A stretch of DNA of 12,227 nt from CAYTNY01 sp964439215 (GTDB taxonomy: Bacteria > Oederibacteriota > PGYV01 > CAYTNY01): assembly GCA_964439215.1 (NCBI GenBank), contig CAYTNY010000066.1:1-12227 (forward strand), given 5' to 3'. Positions 5,630-12,227 of this stretch are shown in pieces. Every line of letters starts with the position of its first letter. Position 1 is the stretch's first letter. Made by a program: the position numbers and the translations under genes. The notes beneath the pieces were generated by a model. The model saw only the letters and a list, made by a program, of their open reading frames with translations. It had not been told where the DNA came from and searched no databases.

Positions 5630-6976
5630 TTACTTTTCCATATTGTCTATAAATGCCGTTGAATAATTATTAATTATAAAATTTTCATTGTCAAGTATCT
5701 TTATATGAAGAGGAATCGTGGTTTTTATCCCCTCTATAACAAATTCACCCAGCGCCCTTTTCATTTTTGCAATTGCGTCGGTTCTGTCTTTACCATGCGC
5801 CAGTATTTTAGCCACCATGGAATCATAATAAGGCGGTATTGTATATCCTTTATAAACATTTGTATCAACCCTTATACCAAGTCCGCCCGGCACATTGTAT
5901 TCTTTTATTTTACCCGGAGAAGGCATAAAATTATTATCAGGATCCTCGGCATTTATTCTGCACTCTATGCAGTGCCCTCTTAATTTTATCTCTTTATTTC
6001 CGGGTATTGACATTTTTTCTCCGGCCGCAATTTTAATCTGTTCCTTTATCAGATCAAAACCCGTTACTTCTTCCGTTACTGTATGTTCAACCTGTATTCT
6101 TGTATTCATTTCCATAAAATAATAATTCTTCTTTTTATCCATTATAAATTCCACTGTCCCGGCGCCTTCGTATTTTACCGCTTTCGCCATTTTTACGGCC
6201 ATTGTACTCATATCGCTGCGTATTTTTTCCGTTATAAAAGGCGAGGGAGACTCTTCTATCAGTTTCTGATGTCTTCTTTGTATGGTGCAGTCTCTTTCGC
6301 CAAGCGCAACATAATTATTATGTTTTGGATCACACATGATCTGTATTTCTATGTGTCTCGGTTCTTCAATATATTTTTCAAGATATATGGAAGGATCCCC
6401 AAAAGCAGTCTGCGCTTCCTGCCTTGCTGTTTTATATGAATTTCTGAGCGAAAGCTCTGTATGAGCGATTCTCATGCCTCTGCCGCCTCCGCCCGAAGAT
6501 GCTTTAAGCATTATTGGAAGCCCTATTTTTTTTCCTGTTTTAACGGCATCCTCTTCATCCTCCAGTATTCCATTGCTGCCGGGCACGGTGCTTACTCTGT
6601 TTTTTATAGCTGTTTCTATTGCTTTTGCTTTATTCCCCATGAGCCTTATTGAATCCGGAGAAGGGCCGATAAATTTAATATTGCATTCAGCGCATAATTC
6701 CGCAAAATGAGCGTTTTCCGCCAGAAATCCGTAACCCGGATGAATTGCTTCCGCATCTGTTATTTCCGCGGCCGACAGTATTCTCGGAATATTAAGATAA
6801 CTTTCAGTCGGTGAATTAGGGCCTATGCAGATTGCATGGTCCGCGTATCTTACATGAAGTGAATTTTCATCAGCTTCCGAAAAAACAGCAACTGATTCCA
6901 CTCCCATCTCCTTGCACGCCCGTATTATTCTTAAAGCTATTTCGCCTCTGTTTGCTATTAATATTCTTTTAAACAC
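5630..6976 (-). CDS. accC: Acetyl-CoA carboxylase, biotin carboxylase subunit
   Basis: AccC uses ATP and bicarbonate to carboxylate the biotin carried by AccB, the first half-reaction of malonyl-CoA formation. The 448-residue length is standard and the protein is colinear with E. coli AccC. It opens FKRILIANRGEIALRIIRAC, followed by the ATP-grasp glycine loop KASSGGGGRGMRI, the EKYIEEPRHIEIQI and GERDCTIQRRHQKLIEE segments, the metal and catalytic block EMNTRIQVEHTVTE, and the biotin-carboxylase C-terminal region with ECRINAEDP. The start is GTG 6976, preceded by AAGGAG (complement of 6986-6991) with a 9-nt gap. accB ends 16 bp upstream. The carboxyltransferase subunits AccA and AccD are not in this window. 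It could in principle serve another biotin-dependent carboxylase, but the adjacent AccB-type BCCP argues for ACC. Confidence 0.97.
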   Translation of the reverse strand: MFKRILIANRGEIALRIIRACKEMGVESVAVFSEADENSLHVRYADHAICIGPNSPTESYLNIPRILSAAEITDAEAIHPGYGFLAENAHFAELCAECNIKFIGPSPDSIRLMGNKAKAIETAIKNRVSTVPGSNGILEDEEDAVKTGKKIGLPIMLKASSGGGGRGMRIAHTELSLRNSYKTARQEAQTAFGDPSIYLEKYIEEPRHIEIQIMCDPKHNNYVALGERDCTIQRRHQKLIEESPSPFITEKIRSDMSTMAVKMAKAVKYEGAGTVEFIMDKKKNYYFMEMNTRIQVEHTVTEEVTGFDLIKEQIKIAAGEKMSIPGNKEIKLRGHCIECRINAEDPDNNFMPSPGKIKEYNVPGGLGIRVDTNVYKGYTIPPYYDSMVAKILAHGKDRTDAIAKMKRALGEFVIEGIKTTIPLHIKILDNENFIINNYSTAFIDNMEK

Positions 6977-6992
6977 GGCAATAGTCTCCTTT

Positions 6993-7517
6993 TTAAGCTT
7001 TTTCTATTGTCAGTATAGGCTGGTTAAACTCTATTGCCTGAGCGTTTTCAACAAGGACCTCTTTTACTCTTCCTGATGTTTCAGCTTTAATTTCGTTCAT
7101 TATTTTCATTGCTTCTATTATGCATAATGTTTTTCCGGACTCAACAGTGTCGCCTACATTTACAAACGGCGGAGATTCAGGCGACGGCGCCCTGTAAAAG
7201 GTTCCTACCATAGGTGACTTTACAACAGTAAGATTTGGATTGTCTTCGTTGGAAGACGCCGCTTCTGCTGCAGAAGCCGGTGCAGGATCAGCAGGAGCTG
7301 AAACCGCCTGATGCATACCCGGCGCAGGCATTGCCGCCGGAAGAGCATTATAAGCCCCTGCCTTTTTAAGCTGAATTTTTATATCTTTCTGTTCATATAA
7401 AAATTCCACAAGCCCGCCCTTTTCCATTATTTTTAACGCCTGATTCAATGCTTCCGCATCAATACTGGAAACAGTTTTCTTTTCTTTTTTTTCTTTTTTA
7501 ACGGGTTTTTTTGCCAT
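6993..7517 (-). CDS. accB: Acetyl-CoA carboxylase biotin carboxyl carrier protein
   Basis: AccB carries biotin between the biotin carboxylase AccC and the carboxyltransferase. The 174-residue protein has an unusually Lys-rich start (KKPVKKEKKEKK), a small AccB N-terminal region (about 18-52, ending DIKIQLKKAG), a flexible Ala/Pro-rich linker (about 56-92) and a C-terminal biotinyl domain (about 97-173). The biotinylation motif EAMKIMNEI has Lys138 as the attachment site. The SPMVGTFYRAPSPESPPFVNVGD stretch is typical of AccB and contains the thumb-type segment seen in E. coli. ATG 7517 follows AAGGGGTG. The gene lies 14 bp after efp and 16 bp before accC. Confidence 0.96.
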   Translation of the reverse strand: MAKKPVKKEKKEKKTVSSIDAEALNQALKIMEKGGLVEFLYEQKDIKIQLKKAGAYNALPAAMPAPGMHQAVSAPADPAPASAAEAASSNEDNPNLTVVKSPMVGTFYRAPSPESPPFVNVGDTVESGKTLCIIEAMKIMNEIKAETSGRVKEVLVENAQAIEFNQPILTIEKA

Positions 7518-7531
7518 TTTTACACCCCTTG

Positions 7532-8101
7532 TCAGTCTTTTTTTGTTCTTTCAATATATTCACCTGTGCGTGTATCAACTTTTACATATTCTCCTTCTTT
7601 TATAAACATAGGAGCATTGACAACCGCGCCGGTTTCAAGTGTGACAGGTTTTGTAATAGCACCGGCTGAATTTCCTTTAACACCCGGCGGTGCTTCAACA
7701 ACCTTTAAATCAACTTTAAACGGAAGTGTTATCCCAAGTATCTCCCCTTCATACATAAGCATCCTTACTTCCATTTCTTCTTTCAGAAAATTAAGATTAT
7801 CACCCAGCTGCTCTTTTGAAAATTCATACTGGTCATAAGTCTGCGTGTCCATAAATACATAATTCTGCCCCGCATTATATGAATACTGAAGTCTTTTTTC
7901 ATCTAAAGAAACATCTTCTATTTTTTCCGATGAAGAAGAAAAGGTTTTTTCTATGATTGTCCCCTGTTTGATATTTTTTATTTTTGTCCTTATAAATGCC
8001 CCGCCTTTCCCGGGTTTCACATGCTGATATTCTACGCATTCATAAAGTATTCCATCCATTTTAAAAGTTATTCCCGGCCTTAAATCCGATGCAGTTATCA
8101 T
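7532..8101 (-). CDS. efp: Translation elongation factor P
   Basis: EF-P binds stalled ribosomes between the P and E sites and promotes peptide-bond formation at polyproline stretches. The 189-residue length is typical. The N-terminal KOW-like domain carries the loop HVKPGKGGAF with Lys32 at the tip, the residue that is post-translationally modified in many bacteria. Domains II and III are complete (GITLPFKVDLKVVEAPPGVKGNSAGAITKPVTLETGAVVNAPMFI in short, ending VDTRTGEYIERTKKD). No modification enzyme (epmA, epmB, earP, ymfI) is in the window, so the type of modification is unknown. ATG 8101 follows a GGAGGA site. The M24 aminopeptidase gene lies 25 bp upstream and accB 14 bp downstream, an order also known from Firmicutes. 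The propeller lipoprotein in this window has many Pro-rich runs and is a plausible EF-P client. Confidence 0.97.
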   Translation of the reverse strand: MITASDLRPGITFKMDGILYECVEYQHVKPGKGGAFIRTKIKNIKQGTIIEKTFSSSSEKIEDVSLDEKRLQYSYNAGQNYVFMDTQTYDQYEFSKEQLGDNLNFLKEEMEVRMLMYEGEILGITLPFKVDLKVVEAPPGVKGNSAGAITKPVTLETGAVVNAPMFIKEGEYVKVDTRTGEYIERTKKD

Positions 8102-8126
8102 TATTTCCTCCGAATATTTATCTATA

Positions 8127-9185
8127 TTATCTTAAAATAAGTTTATCGCTAAAAGCGCCTATTTTTTCAGCCCCTTTTTTTGTTATTACATAATCATCTT
8201 CTATCCGTATTCCGTAAGACCCTTCAAAATATATTCCGGGTTCGCACGTAAAAACCATTCCCTGCCTGAATCTTCTGTTTTCTTTTGCGTTTATAAAGGG
8301 CTGTTCGTGTATATCAATACCCATTGAATGCCCCAGCGAATGGGTAAATAACTTTTCCAGGCCGTGCTTTTTTAAAAAAACACGCGCTTCTGCATCCGCA
8401 TTCTTTATCAGTGCATTTGGCTTAAAAAAACCGGCTGAATATTGCTTTGTTTTCCTTACGATCTCATAGTTTTTCTTTATTTTCTTAAGCCGGGCACCTA
8501 TTATACCGAAGGCTATACACCTTGTCAAGTCAGAACAATATCCTTTGTATTTTACACCGCAGTCCATCAAAACAAGTGTGTTTTTTGCAAGTTTCTTGTC
8601 CGAATTAACCGAATGAGGTATTGCACTGTTTTCATTAAATGCAATTATAGGCCTGAACGATACCCCGTCAGCACCCTGTTTTTTTATATAATATTCAAAT
8701 TCCGCGGCAAGCCCGGATTCATCTGCTCCGGCCTTCAAATTATCAGCAATATGAATAATGCCTTTTGCGGTTATTGATGCGGCTTTTTTTATGCATTCCA
8801 GTTCTTTTTCATCTTTTATCATTCTGATCTCGTCCGGAATACCGCTTACAGCTGTTTTGATTTTTCTTTTTTTCAGATTAAGATAATCCCGCAGAGGTGT
8901 TGTAAAAGGGAAATATATTTTTTTAACCGGCCTTATCATCTTTTCAATATCGGTTTTTAGATCTTTTGTTATGATAACTTTGTATGCCTTTTCAATCCCT
9001 GATTTTTTTACAGCCCCCTGATACCTGCTGTCAGTAATAAAAACAGCTTTTTTCGGATATATTATCAGACGCGCAAAAGTCCCTGTGAATCCCGAAAAAT
9101 AAAAAATATTTGCGGGATCAGCAATATAAAACATATCACCGTTTTCAAGATGTTTTTGTATCCTACTTATCCGTTTTTTTATCAT
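8127..9185 (-). CDS. M24B family metallopeptidase (Xaa-Pro aminopeptidase type)
   Basis: The 352-residue protein has a creatinase-type N-terminal domain (about 1-120; FYFSGFTGTFARLII, FITDSRYQ) and a pita-bread M24 catalytic domain. All five dinuclear-metal ligands are present: D208 (MDCG), D219 (SDLTR), H286 (LGHSMGID), E315 (CEPGIY) and E329 (RIED). H282 and H293 sit at the usual supporting positions. It probably removes N-terminal residues preceding proline, or splits Xaa-Pro dipeptides; specificity cannot be settled from sequence. It has no signal peptide and is cytosolic. ATG 9185 lies inside the methyltransferase gene, giving a 23-bp overlap, with only a weak site upstream. A later start at Met18 would remove part of the N-terminal domain. 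It occupies the place of B. subtilis yqhT before efp. Confidence 0.92.
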   Translation of the reverse strand: MIKKRISRIQKHLENGDMFYIADPANIFYFSGFTGTFARLIIYPKKAVFITDSRYQGAVKKSGIEKAYKVIITKDLKTDIEKMIRPVKKIYFPFTTPLRDYLNLKKRKIKTAVSGIPDEIRMIKDEKELECIKKAASITAKGIIHIADNLKAGADESGLAAEFEYYIKKQGADGVSFRPIIAFNENSAIPHSVNSDKKLAKNTLVLMDCGVKYKGYCSDLTRCIAFGIIGARLKKIKKNYEIVRKTKQYSAGFFKPNALIKNADAEARVFLKKHGLEKLFTHSLGHSMGIDIHEQPFINAKENRRFRQGMVFTCEPGIYFEGSYGIRIEDDYVITKKGAEKIGAFSDKLILR

Positions 9186-9822
9186 CTTTAACCGTTATTA
9201 CAGCCATATTATATTCAATGATAGGCCTGTATGGAGGAAAATTTTCCAGAAAATCCTGGATCCTGTCAAAGAAATTTATAACCGGCTTTTTATTTATGGG
9301 ACATACACGCGCTGAAAAATGTGTTATTTCATAAGGAAACCCCGGTTTTGCGGCAAGTTCTTTAAATCTTTTCCGTGTAAAATGCTGATGATTTCCCATA
9401 AGCGTCAGATTTACGTAAAAAATCGGATTGTACCTGTTTGCTTCCACCAGGATAACTTTTTTTGATGCTGTACGGACCATTTCCATAACTGCTTTTTCAG
9501 GATCCTGCGCATGGTGAAGCATATCTTTCTCAAGTACAGTATCAAATGAACTGTCTTCATAAGGAAGATTTTCAGCGCTTGCTGTCCTGAAATTTATTTT
9601 TTCATCCGCAAAGTCCTTCCACTCCGGAAACTCTTCAATATCAACCGCTTCTATGGAACTGAAACAGGGCGCGGCAAGCAGAACCTCCCCTCCGTCAGCA
9701 CATCCCGCATCCAGAAGCGTATTTCCCGAATAATGCGGCTTAATTTTTTCATGTACCCTGCGCCTGTATTGTTCTGTATTTTCCTTAAAACTATGCTTAA
9801 ATACCTTGTATTTATCCGGCAT
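9163..9822 (-). CDS. Class I SAM-dependent methyltransferase (type 11)
   Basis: The 219-residue protein has a Rossmann-type SAM-binding fold: motif I LLDAGCADGG (residues 36-45), an acidic end to strand 2 (EAVDIEEF), then ASAENLPYEDSSFDTVLEKDMLHH, the type-11 pattern around motifs III and IV, and a VILVEANRYNP strand. The C-terminal region (CPINKKPVINFFDRIQDFLENFPPYRP) has no signature I recognise, so the substrate is unknown. Small molecules, lipids or quinones are typical for the family. It overlaps the purC-like gene upstream by 11 bp and the M24 peptidase gene downstream by 23 bp, which points to translational coupling. Nothing in the neighbours gives a specific substrate. Confidence 0.88.
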   Translation of the reverse strand: MPDKYKVFKHSFKENTEQYRRRVHEKIKPHYSGNTLLDAGCADGGEVLLAAPCFSSIEAVDIEEFPEWKDFADEKINFRTASAENLPYEDSSFDTVLEKDMLHHAQDPEKAVMEMVRTASKKVILVEANRYNPIFYVNLTLMGNHQHFTRKRFKELAAKPGFPYEITHFSARVCPINKKPVINFFDRIQDFLENFPPYRPIIEYNMAVITVKDDKKTDK

Positions 9823-10840
9823 ATTTTTTCAGTTCTTTGATCGTTGAGGATAAGTCAGGAACCTCAAAAAATTTTCTGTCCGTAATATCATTAGCAACCG
9901 CTTTATACATCCGGGAAAGAAGTTCTTTCATTTCAGCCGGAAGCGGGGTAGGGGATGTTTTCACGTGTTCTTTCCAGTCATCTCCGTATTGTGTTTTTGC
10001 TTTTTCCGCATCCTGCGCCCACTGAGTATCCCTGTAATATCTTCTTGCGGCTTCTTTGCTTATATGAAAATCTTCCGCAAAAAACCGGCATTCATCCGGG
10101 GTTCCAAGTACATCCACAACAATAATTTCTCCGTTTTCATCAATTCCAAATTCAAATTTTCCGTCAATATTGTCTATTCCCGCTTTTGAGCATTCTTTTG
10201 TAATAACAGTATTAATCTTTAAAATCATTTTTTTAACGTTTTCTATTCCTTCCGGGCCCAGCCCTGATATTGCGGCTGCTTCATCCCACTTTATATATCT
10301 GTCAATATGCTCAAGTTTTGTGGATACATCAAGAATAGGTGTATCAAGCGATTCTCCCGGCATAGGTTCATGATCAAGCCCAAGGTCCGTATATGATATT
10401 TCTCCTTTTTTTATCCGTTTAAAAACAGAAGATCCTTCAGGCAGTTTATTTCTGTATATAACTTCCAGAGGTATCAGATAATTTGTCATTCCTTCTTTAT
10501 ACATAGAATAATCATATGTATTCTTTTCTCTGTCATAATTCGGCTTTATTACATTCAGAAGTTTTACCGCCATTTTATCCGATGAAGCCGATATTTCGGA
10601 ATACTTTTTAACTTCATTACCCTCAACAATTCCGATCAAGTGTGACTTTATTCCTTCTTTTTCAAGAACATCAAAAAAATAAGCGGACAGCATACACAAC
10701 GCAGCGCCTTTTCCTTCTATATGATCCGGCATTTCTCCCCAGTCAAAAACCGAATACCTGTCTGAAAATAAAAACACCCCTTTTCCCGGCTCTTTTTCAG
10801 ATGCGGGTTTTTCAACAGAAATTTCTTTTACGCTTCCCAT
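9812..10840 (-). CDS. purC: SAICAR synthetase-like protein (PurC family)
   Basis: PurC ligates aspartate to CAIR in purine synthesis, using ATP. The 342-residue protein opens with a GSVKEI segment like the GKVRDIY nucleotide loop, then SDRYSVFDWGEMPD (residues 26-39), the counterpart of the DRISAFD motif. IPLEVIYRNKLPEGSS matches the PurC VPLE-VVRN block. DGKFEFGIDENGEIIVVD retains E230 and D243, which line up with the Mg-binding Glu and Asp of E. coli PurC. The following DE-(L)TPD-SR motif reads DVLGTPDECR, so the second acidic residue is Val. It is over 100 residues longer than E. coli PurC (237), with insertions in the middle and C-terminus, and resembles long forms found in some other lineages. 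ATG 10840 follows AAGGAGA and a good promoter. No other pur gene is nearby. A diverged activity is possible but the core is intact. Confidence 0.82.
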   Translation of the reverse strand: MGSVKEISVEKPASEKEPGKGVFLFSDRYSVFDWGEMPDHIEGKGAALCMLSAYFFDVLEKEGIKSHLIGIVEGNEVKKYSEISASSDKMAVKLLNVIKPNYDREKNTYDYSMYKEGMTNYLIPLEVIYRNKLPEGSSVFKRIKKGEISYTDLGLDHEPMPGESLDTPILDVSTKLEHIDRYIKWDEAAAISGLGPEGIENVKKMILKINTVITKECSKAGIDNIDGKFEFGIDENGEIIVVDVLGTPDECRFFAEDFHISKEAARRYYRDTQWAQDAEKAKTQYGDDWKEHVKTSPTPLPAEMKELLSRMYKAVANDITDRKFFEVPDLSSTIKELKKYAG

Positions 10841-10872
10841 TATAATTCTCCTTTCAAAATTTTATCAGAATT

Positions 10873-10901
10873 ATTATACAATAAAGAAAAGCCGCGGGCA
10901 A
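10873..10901 (-). promoter_or_regulatory. Promoter of the purC-to-thiC operon
   Basis: On the minus strand a perfect TATAAT -10 (complement of 10873-10878) lies 17 bp from TTGCCC (complement of 10896-10901). The start would be near 10866, giving a leader of about 26 nt that contains the AAGGAGA site. A perfect AATCTG-TTTT-CAGATT inverted repeat (10900-10915) touches the -35, where an operator would be expected. I saw no other clear promoter among the nine tightly packed genes below it, so this may drive all of them. Confidence 0.72.
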
Positions 10902-10915
10902 TCTGTTTTCAGATT
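10900..10915. promoter_or_regulatory. Inverted repeat abutting the operon promoter, possible operator
   Basis: AATCTG at 10900-10905 and CAGATT at 10910-10915 are perfect complements around TTTT. The repeat overlaps the upstream edge of the -35. As an RNA hairpin after recF it lacks a following U-tract, so a protein-binding site is somewhat more likely than a terminator. It matches no regulator motif I can name. Confidence 0.35.
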
Positions 10916-10932
10916 ATAACTATACATACCAA

Positions 10933-10947
10933 AACAAATCATTTGTT
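10933..10947. repeat. 15-bp palindrome across the recF stop codon
   Basis: AACAAAT-C-ATTTGTT is a perfect 7+1+7 palindrome covering the last bases of recF and its TAA stop (10946-10948). On the minus strand a 5-bp AU-rich stem followed by TTTT could act as a weak terminator for recF. It could also be a second operator-like site about 20 bp upstream of the one at 10900. Both readings are speculative. Confidence 0.3.
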
Positions 10948-12043
10948 AGACCAGGCTAACACTGCCTTTATCCACTGTATATTCCCGGTCAGGCTTAAAC
11001 CCCTTTAAATTTTCCGGATAAACTGTTGTTATTATTATCTGCTTGAACTGTGAAAAAGTTTCGCCTATAAAGCCGCGGTTTGGATTATCAAGTTCAGATG
11101 AAAAATCATCAAGCATAACCACGGGATAAGTACCTTTGCTGTTTTTTATATGCAGCCCTTCAGCAAGCTTTATTAAAATCGCCGCCAGCCGCTGCTGTCC
11201 TTCAGAAGCAAACTGTTTGGCATTCATTTCATTAAATTTAAAAATAAGATCGTCCCTGTGAGGTCCTATAAGAGTTGTTGCGCGGGCTATTTCTTCATCT
11301 GTTTTTTCCTCAAAATGTTTTTCGTATGTTTCCATTATACTGCCTGCTTCAAACGAATTAAACTTTTTGGAAAAATATTCTATTTCTATTTTTATGTCTT
11401 CCCTGAAAAAGTTTTCATGCAGAATATTGTTTAGTTTTTTAACCGCATCAATTCTGGCAAGGAGTATCGCACATCCGTTTTCCATTATCTGCTTGTTCCA
11501 GACATTTAACGCAAACTTATTCACTCTGTTTTCACGTATCCCTTTTAAAAGATAGTTTCTATGCGAAACTTCTTTCGTGTATTTTAAAAGAAGCCTGTAA
11601 TACCCGGGATTTATCTGTGATATCATATCATCCACAAATTTTCTCCGCAGCCCCGGCTCCCCTTTTATCATCATAATATTTTCAGGAGAAAATATTACAA
11701 CAGGAATACGCCCTATAATATCAGAGATCTTTGCGAGCCTGCTGCCGTTTTCTTTCAGTGATTTTCTTTTTGTTTTTGCGTTATATTCCAGGGAATAATT
11801 TTTTTCAAGTCCGCCCGCAACTGCTTCAATTTCTATTTTGGCATTTTCCATACCGTTTTTTACTATTATAAAATCTTCGGATGTACGGAAAGATTTCAAC
11901 ATTGCGGTCCAATAAACTGCTTCAATTATATTTGTTTTACCTGACCCGTTTTTTCCATAAAAAACATTAATCCCCGGAACAAGTTCAAGCGAAAGATTTA
12001 TATAATTCCTTATATTCAGTAATTCAACTTTTTTTAAATACAA
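10946..12043 (-). CDS. recF: DNA replication and repair protein RecF
   Basis: RecF is an SMC-like ATPase that with RecO and RecR loads RecA onto gapped DNA. The 365-residue length is normal. The start YLKKVELLNIRNYINLSLEL leads to Walker A GKNGSGKT (residues 30-37) with NIIEAVYW. Also visible are FSPENIMMIKGEPGLRRKFVDD, GPHRDDL, the ABC signature SEGQQR and Walker B VMLDDFSSELD, all typical of RecF. The start is TTG 12043, supported by an AGGAGGAG site (complement of 12048-12055) immediately upstream. No in-frame ATG is near enough to compete. In many bacteria recF sits in a dnaA-dnaN-recF-gyrB row. Here the gene after it is the purC-like gene, after a 105-bp gap with its own promoter; what precedes it lies beyond the window. 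Confidence 0.96.
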   Translation of the reverse strand: MYLKKVELLNIRNYINLSLELVPGINVFYGKNGSGKTNIIEAVYWTAMLKSFRTSEDFIIVKNGMENAKIEIEAVAGGLEKNYSLEYNAKTKRKSLKENGSRLAKISDIIGRIPVVIFSPENIMMIKGEPGLRRKFVDDMISQINPGYYRLLLKYTKEVSHRNYLLKGIRENRVNKFALNVWNKQIMENGCAILLARIDAVKKLNNILHENFFREDIKIEIEYFSKKFNSFEAGSIMETYEKHFEEKTDEEIARATTLIGPHRDDLIFKFNEMNAKQFASEGQQRLAAILIKLAEGLHIKNSKGTYPVVMLDDFSSELDNPNRGFIGETFSQFKQIIITTVYPENLKGFKPDREYTVDKGSVSLV

Positions 12044-12227
12044 AACACTCCTCCTGCTTTTTTAATTCCCGGCTTATAACAAAGATACAACAATAAAAAA
12101 TATATTGCAAGAAATAAGAAAAATAAAATCTAAAAAGATTTTTTACAAAGTTCCTTTTAAGAAATTTTTATAATTCAACAACTTATTGACTTTTTTTATT
12201 TGCCTTAAATCTTGAATTTGAAGTTTT
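12044..12227. other. AT-rich region upstream of recF
   Basis: No ORF or RNA gene is seen in these 184 bp. It holds the recF ribosome-binding site, a modest promoter candidate on the minus strand (TTGCAA, 17 bp, TATCTT; about 12078-12107) and a 7-bp inverted repeat AAAATCT-AAAA-AGATTTT (12125-12142). On the minus strand that repeat is followed by a T-rich run and may be a weak terminator for a gene outside the window. I found no cluster of DnaA boxes, so there is no case for an origin. Confidence 0.5.

Noticed and set aside
5705..6710. Plus-strand open frames opposite accC
   Set aside because: They overlap a full-length conserved gene on the other strand and have no family features.
10900..10915. 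Intrinsic terminator of recF
   Set aside because: On the minus strand the stem is followed by GCCCGCGG, not a U-tract.
10946..10959. TTAG-N6-CTAA inverted repeat as a FapR-type fatty acid operator
   Set aside because: Only the half-site ends resemble such an operator, the centre does not match, and it lies mostly within recF coding sequence.
10960..10985. DnaA-box-like TTTATCCACTG near the recF 3' end, and a similar TCATCCACA at about 11631
   Set aside because: Single imperfect matches within coding sequence, with no cluster and no AT-rich unwinding element next to them.
12125..12142. Hairpin upstream of recF as a replication-origin element
   Set aside because: It is an AT-only 7-bp stem in AT-rich DNA; a weak terminator or chance is enough to explain it.
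1..12227. CRISPR array, insertion sequence, prophage, tRNA or rRNA
   Set aside because: No spaced repeats, transposase or integrase motifs, or structural RNA signatures were seen on either strand.

Overview
This is an AT-rich, gene-dense bacterial chromosome segment with no mobile elements, CRISPR, tRNA or rRNA that I can see. The left part encodes two exported TolB-type beta-propeller proteins, one of them a lipoprotein with an OmpA/MotB-type peptidoglycan-binding domain, so the host is very probably a diderm. Yet the housekeeping block on the minus strand keeps a gene order known from Firmicutes: M24 peptidase, efp, accB, accC and an Asp23-family gene, as in Bacillus subtilis yqhT, efp, accB, accC, yqhY. 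A low-GC diderm that keeps this order suggests an uncultivated candidate-phylum-type bacterium. That placement is weak inference; I cannot name the taxon.

Layout. Positions 1-136 hold a near-consensus promoter for the plus-strand pair at 137-2830: a secreted propeller protein and a propeller-OmpA lipoprotein, 6 bp apart. Positions 2831-3175 are an AT-rich non-coding gap ending in a strong hairpin terminator that can serve both convergent transcripts. A cold-shock protein gene (3176-3379, minus) has its own promoter and leader. From 10840 down to 3498 nine minus-strand genes run with gaps of 35 bp or less or with overlaps: purC-like, a SAM methyltransferase, an M24 aminopeptidase, efp, accB, accC, asp23-like (yqhY), thiD2 and thiC. 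A good promoter precedes purC. recF (10946-12043, minus) lies upstream in its own unit, with 184 bp of AT-rich sequence before it.

How the genes fit together. The block joins growth-linked functions: a purine step (PurC), relief of ribosome stalling at polyproline (EF-P) with a proline-type aminopeptidase, the first half-reaction of fatty acid synthesis (AccB/AccC) with its presumed Asp23-type modulator, and the making and phosphorylation of thiamine pyrimidine (ThiC, ThiD2). Most of it is recognisable housekeeping. The points most worth a second look are the TolB-OmpA fusion beside a stand-alone propeller, the coupled thiD2-thiC pair inside an ACC operon with no TPP riboswitch, and the CX2CX3C cysteine spacing in ThiC. 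I did not find a convincing new defence or mobile system.
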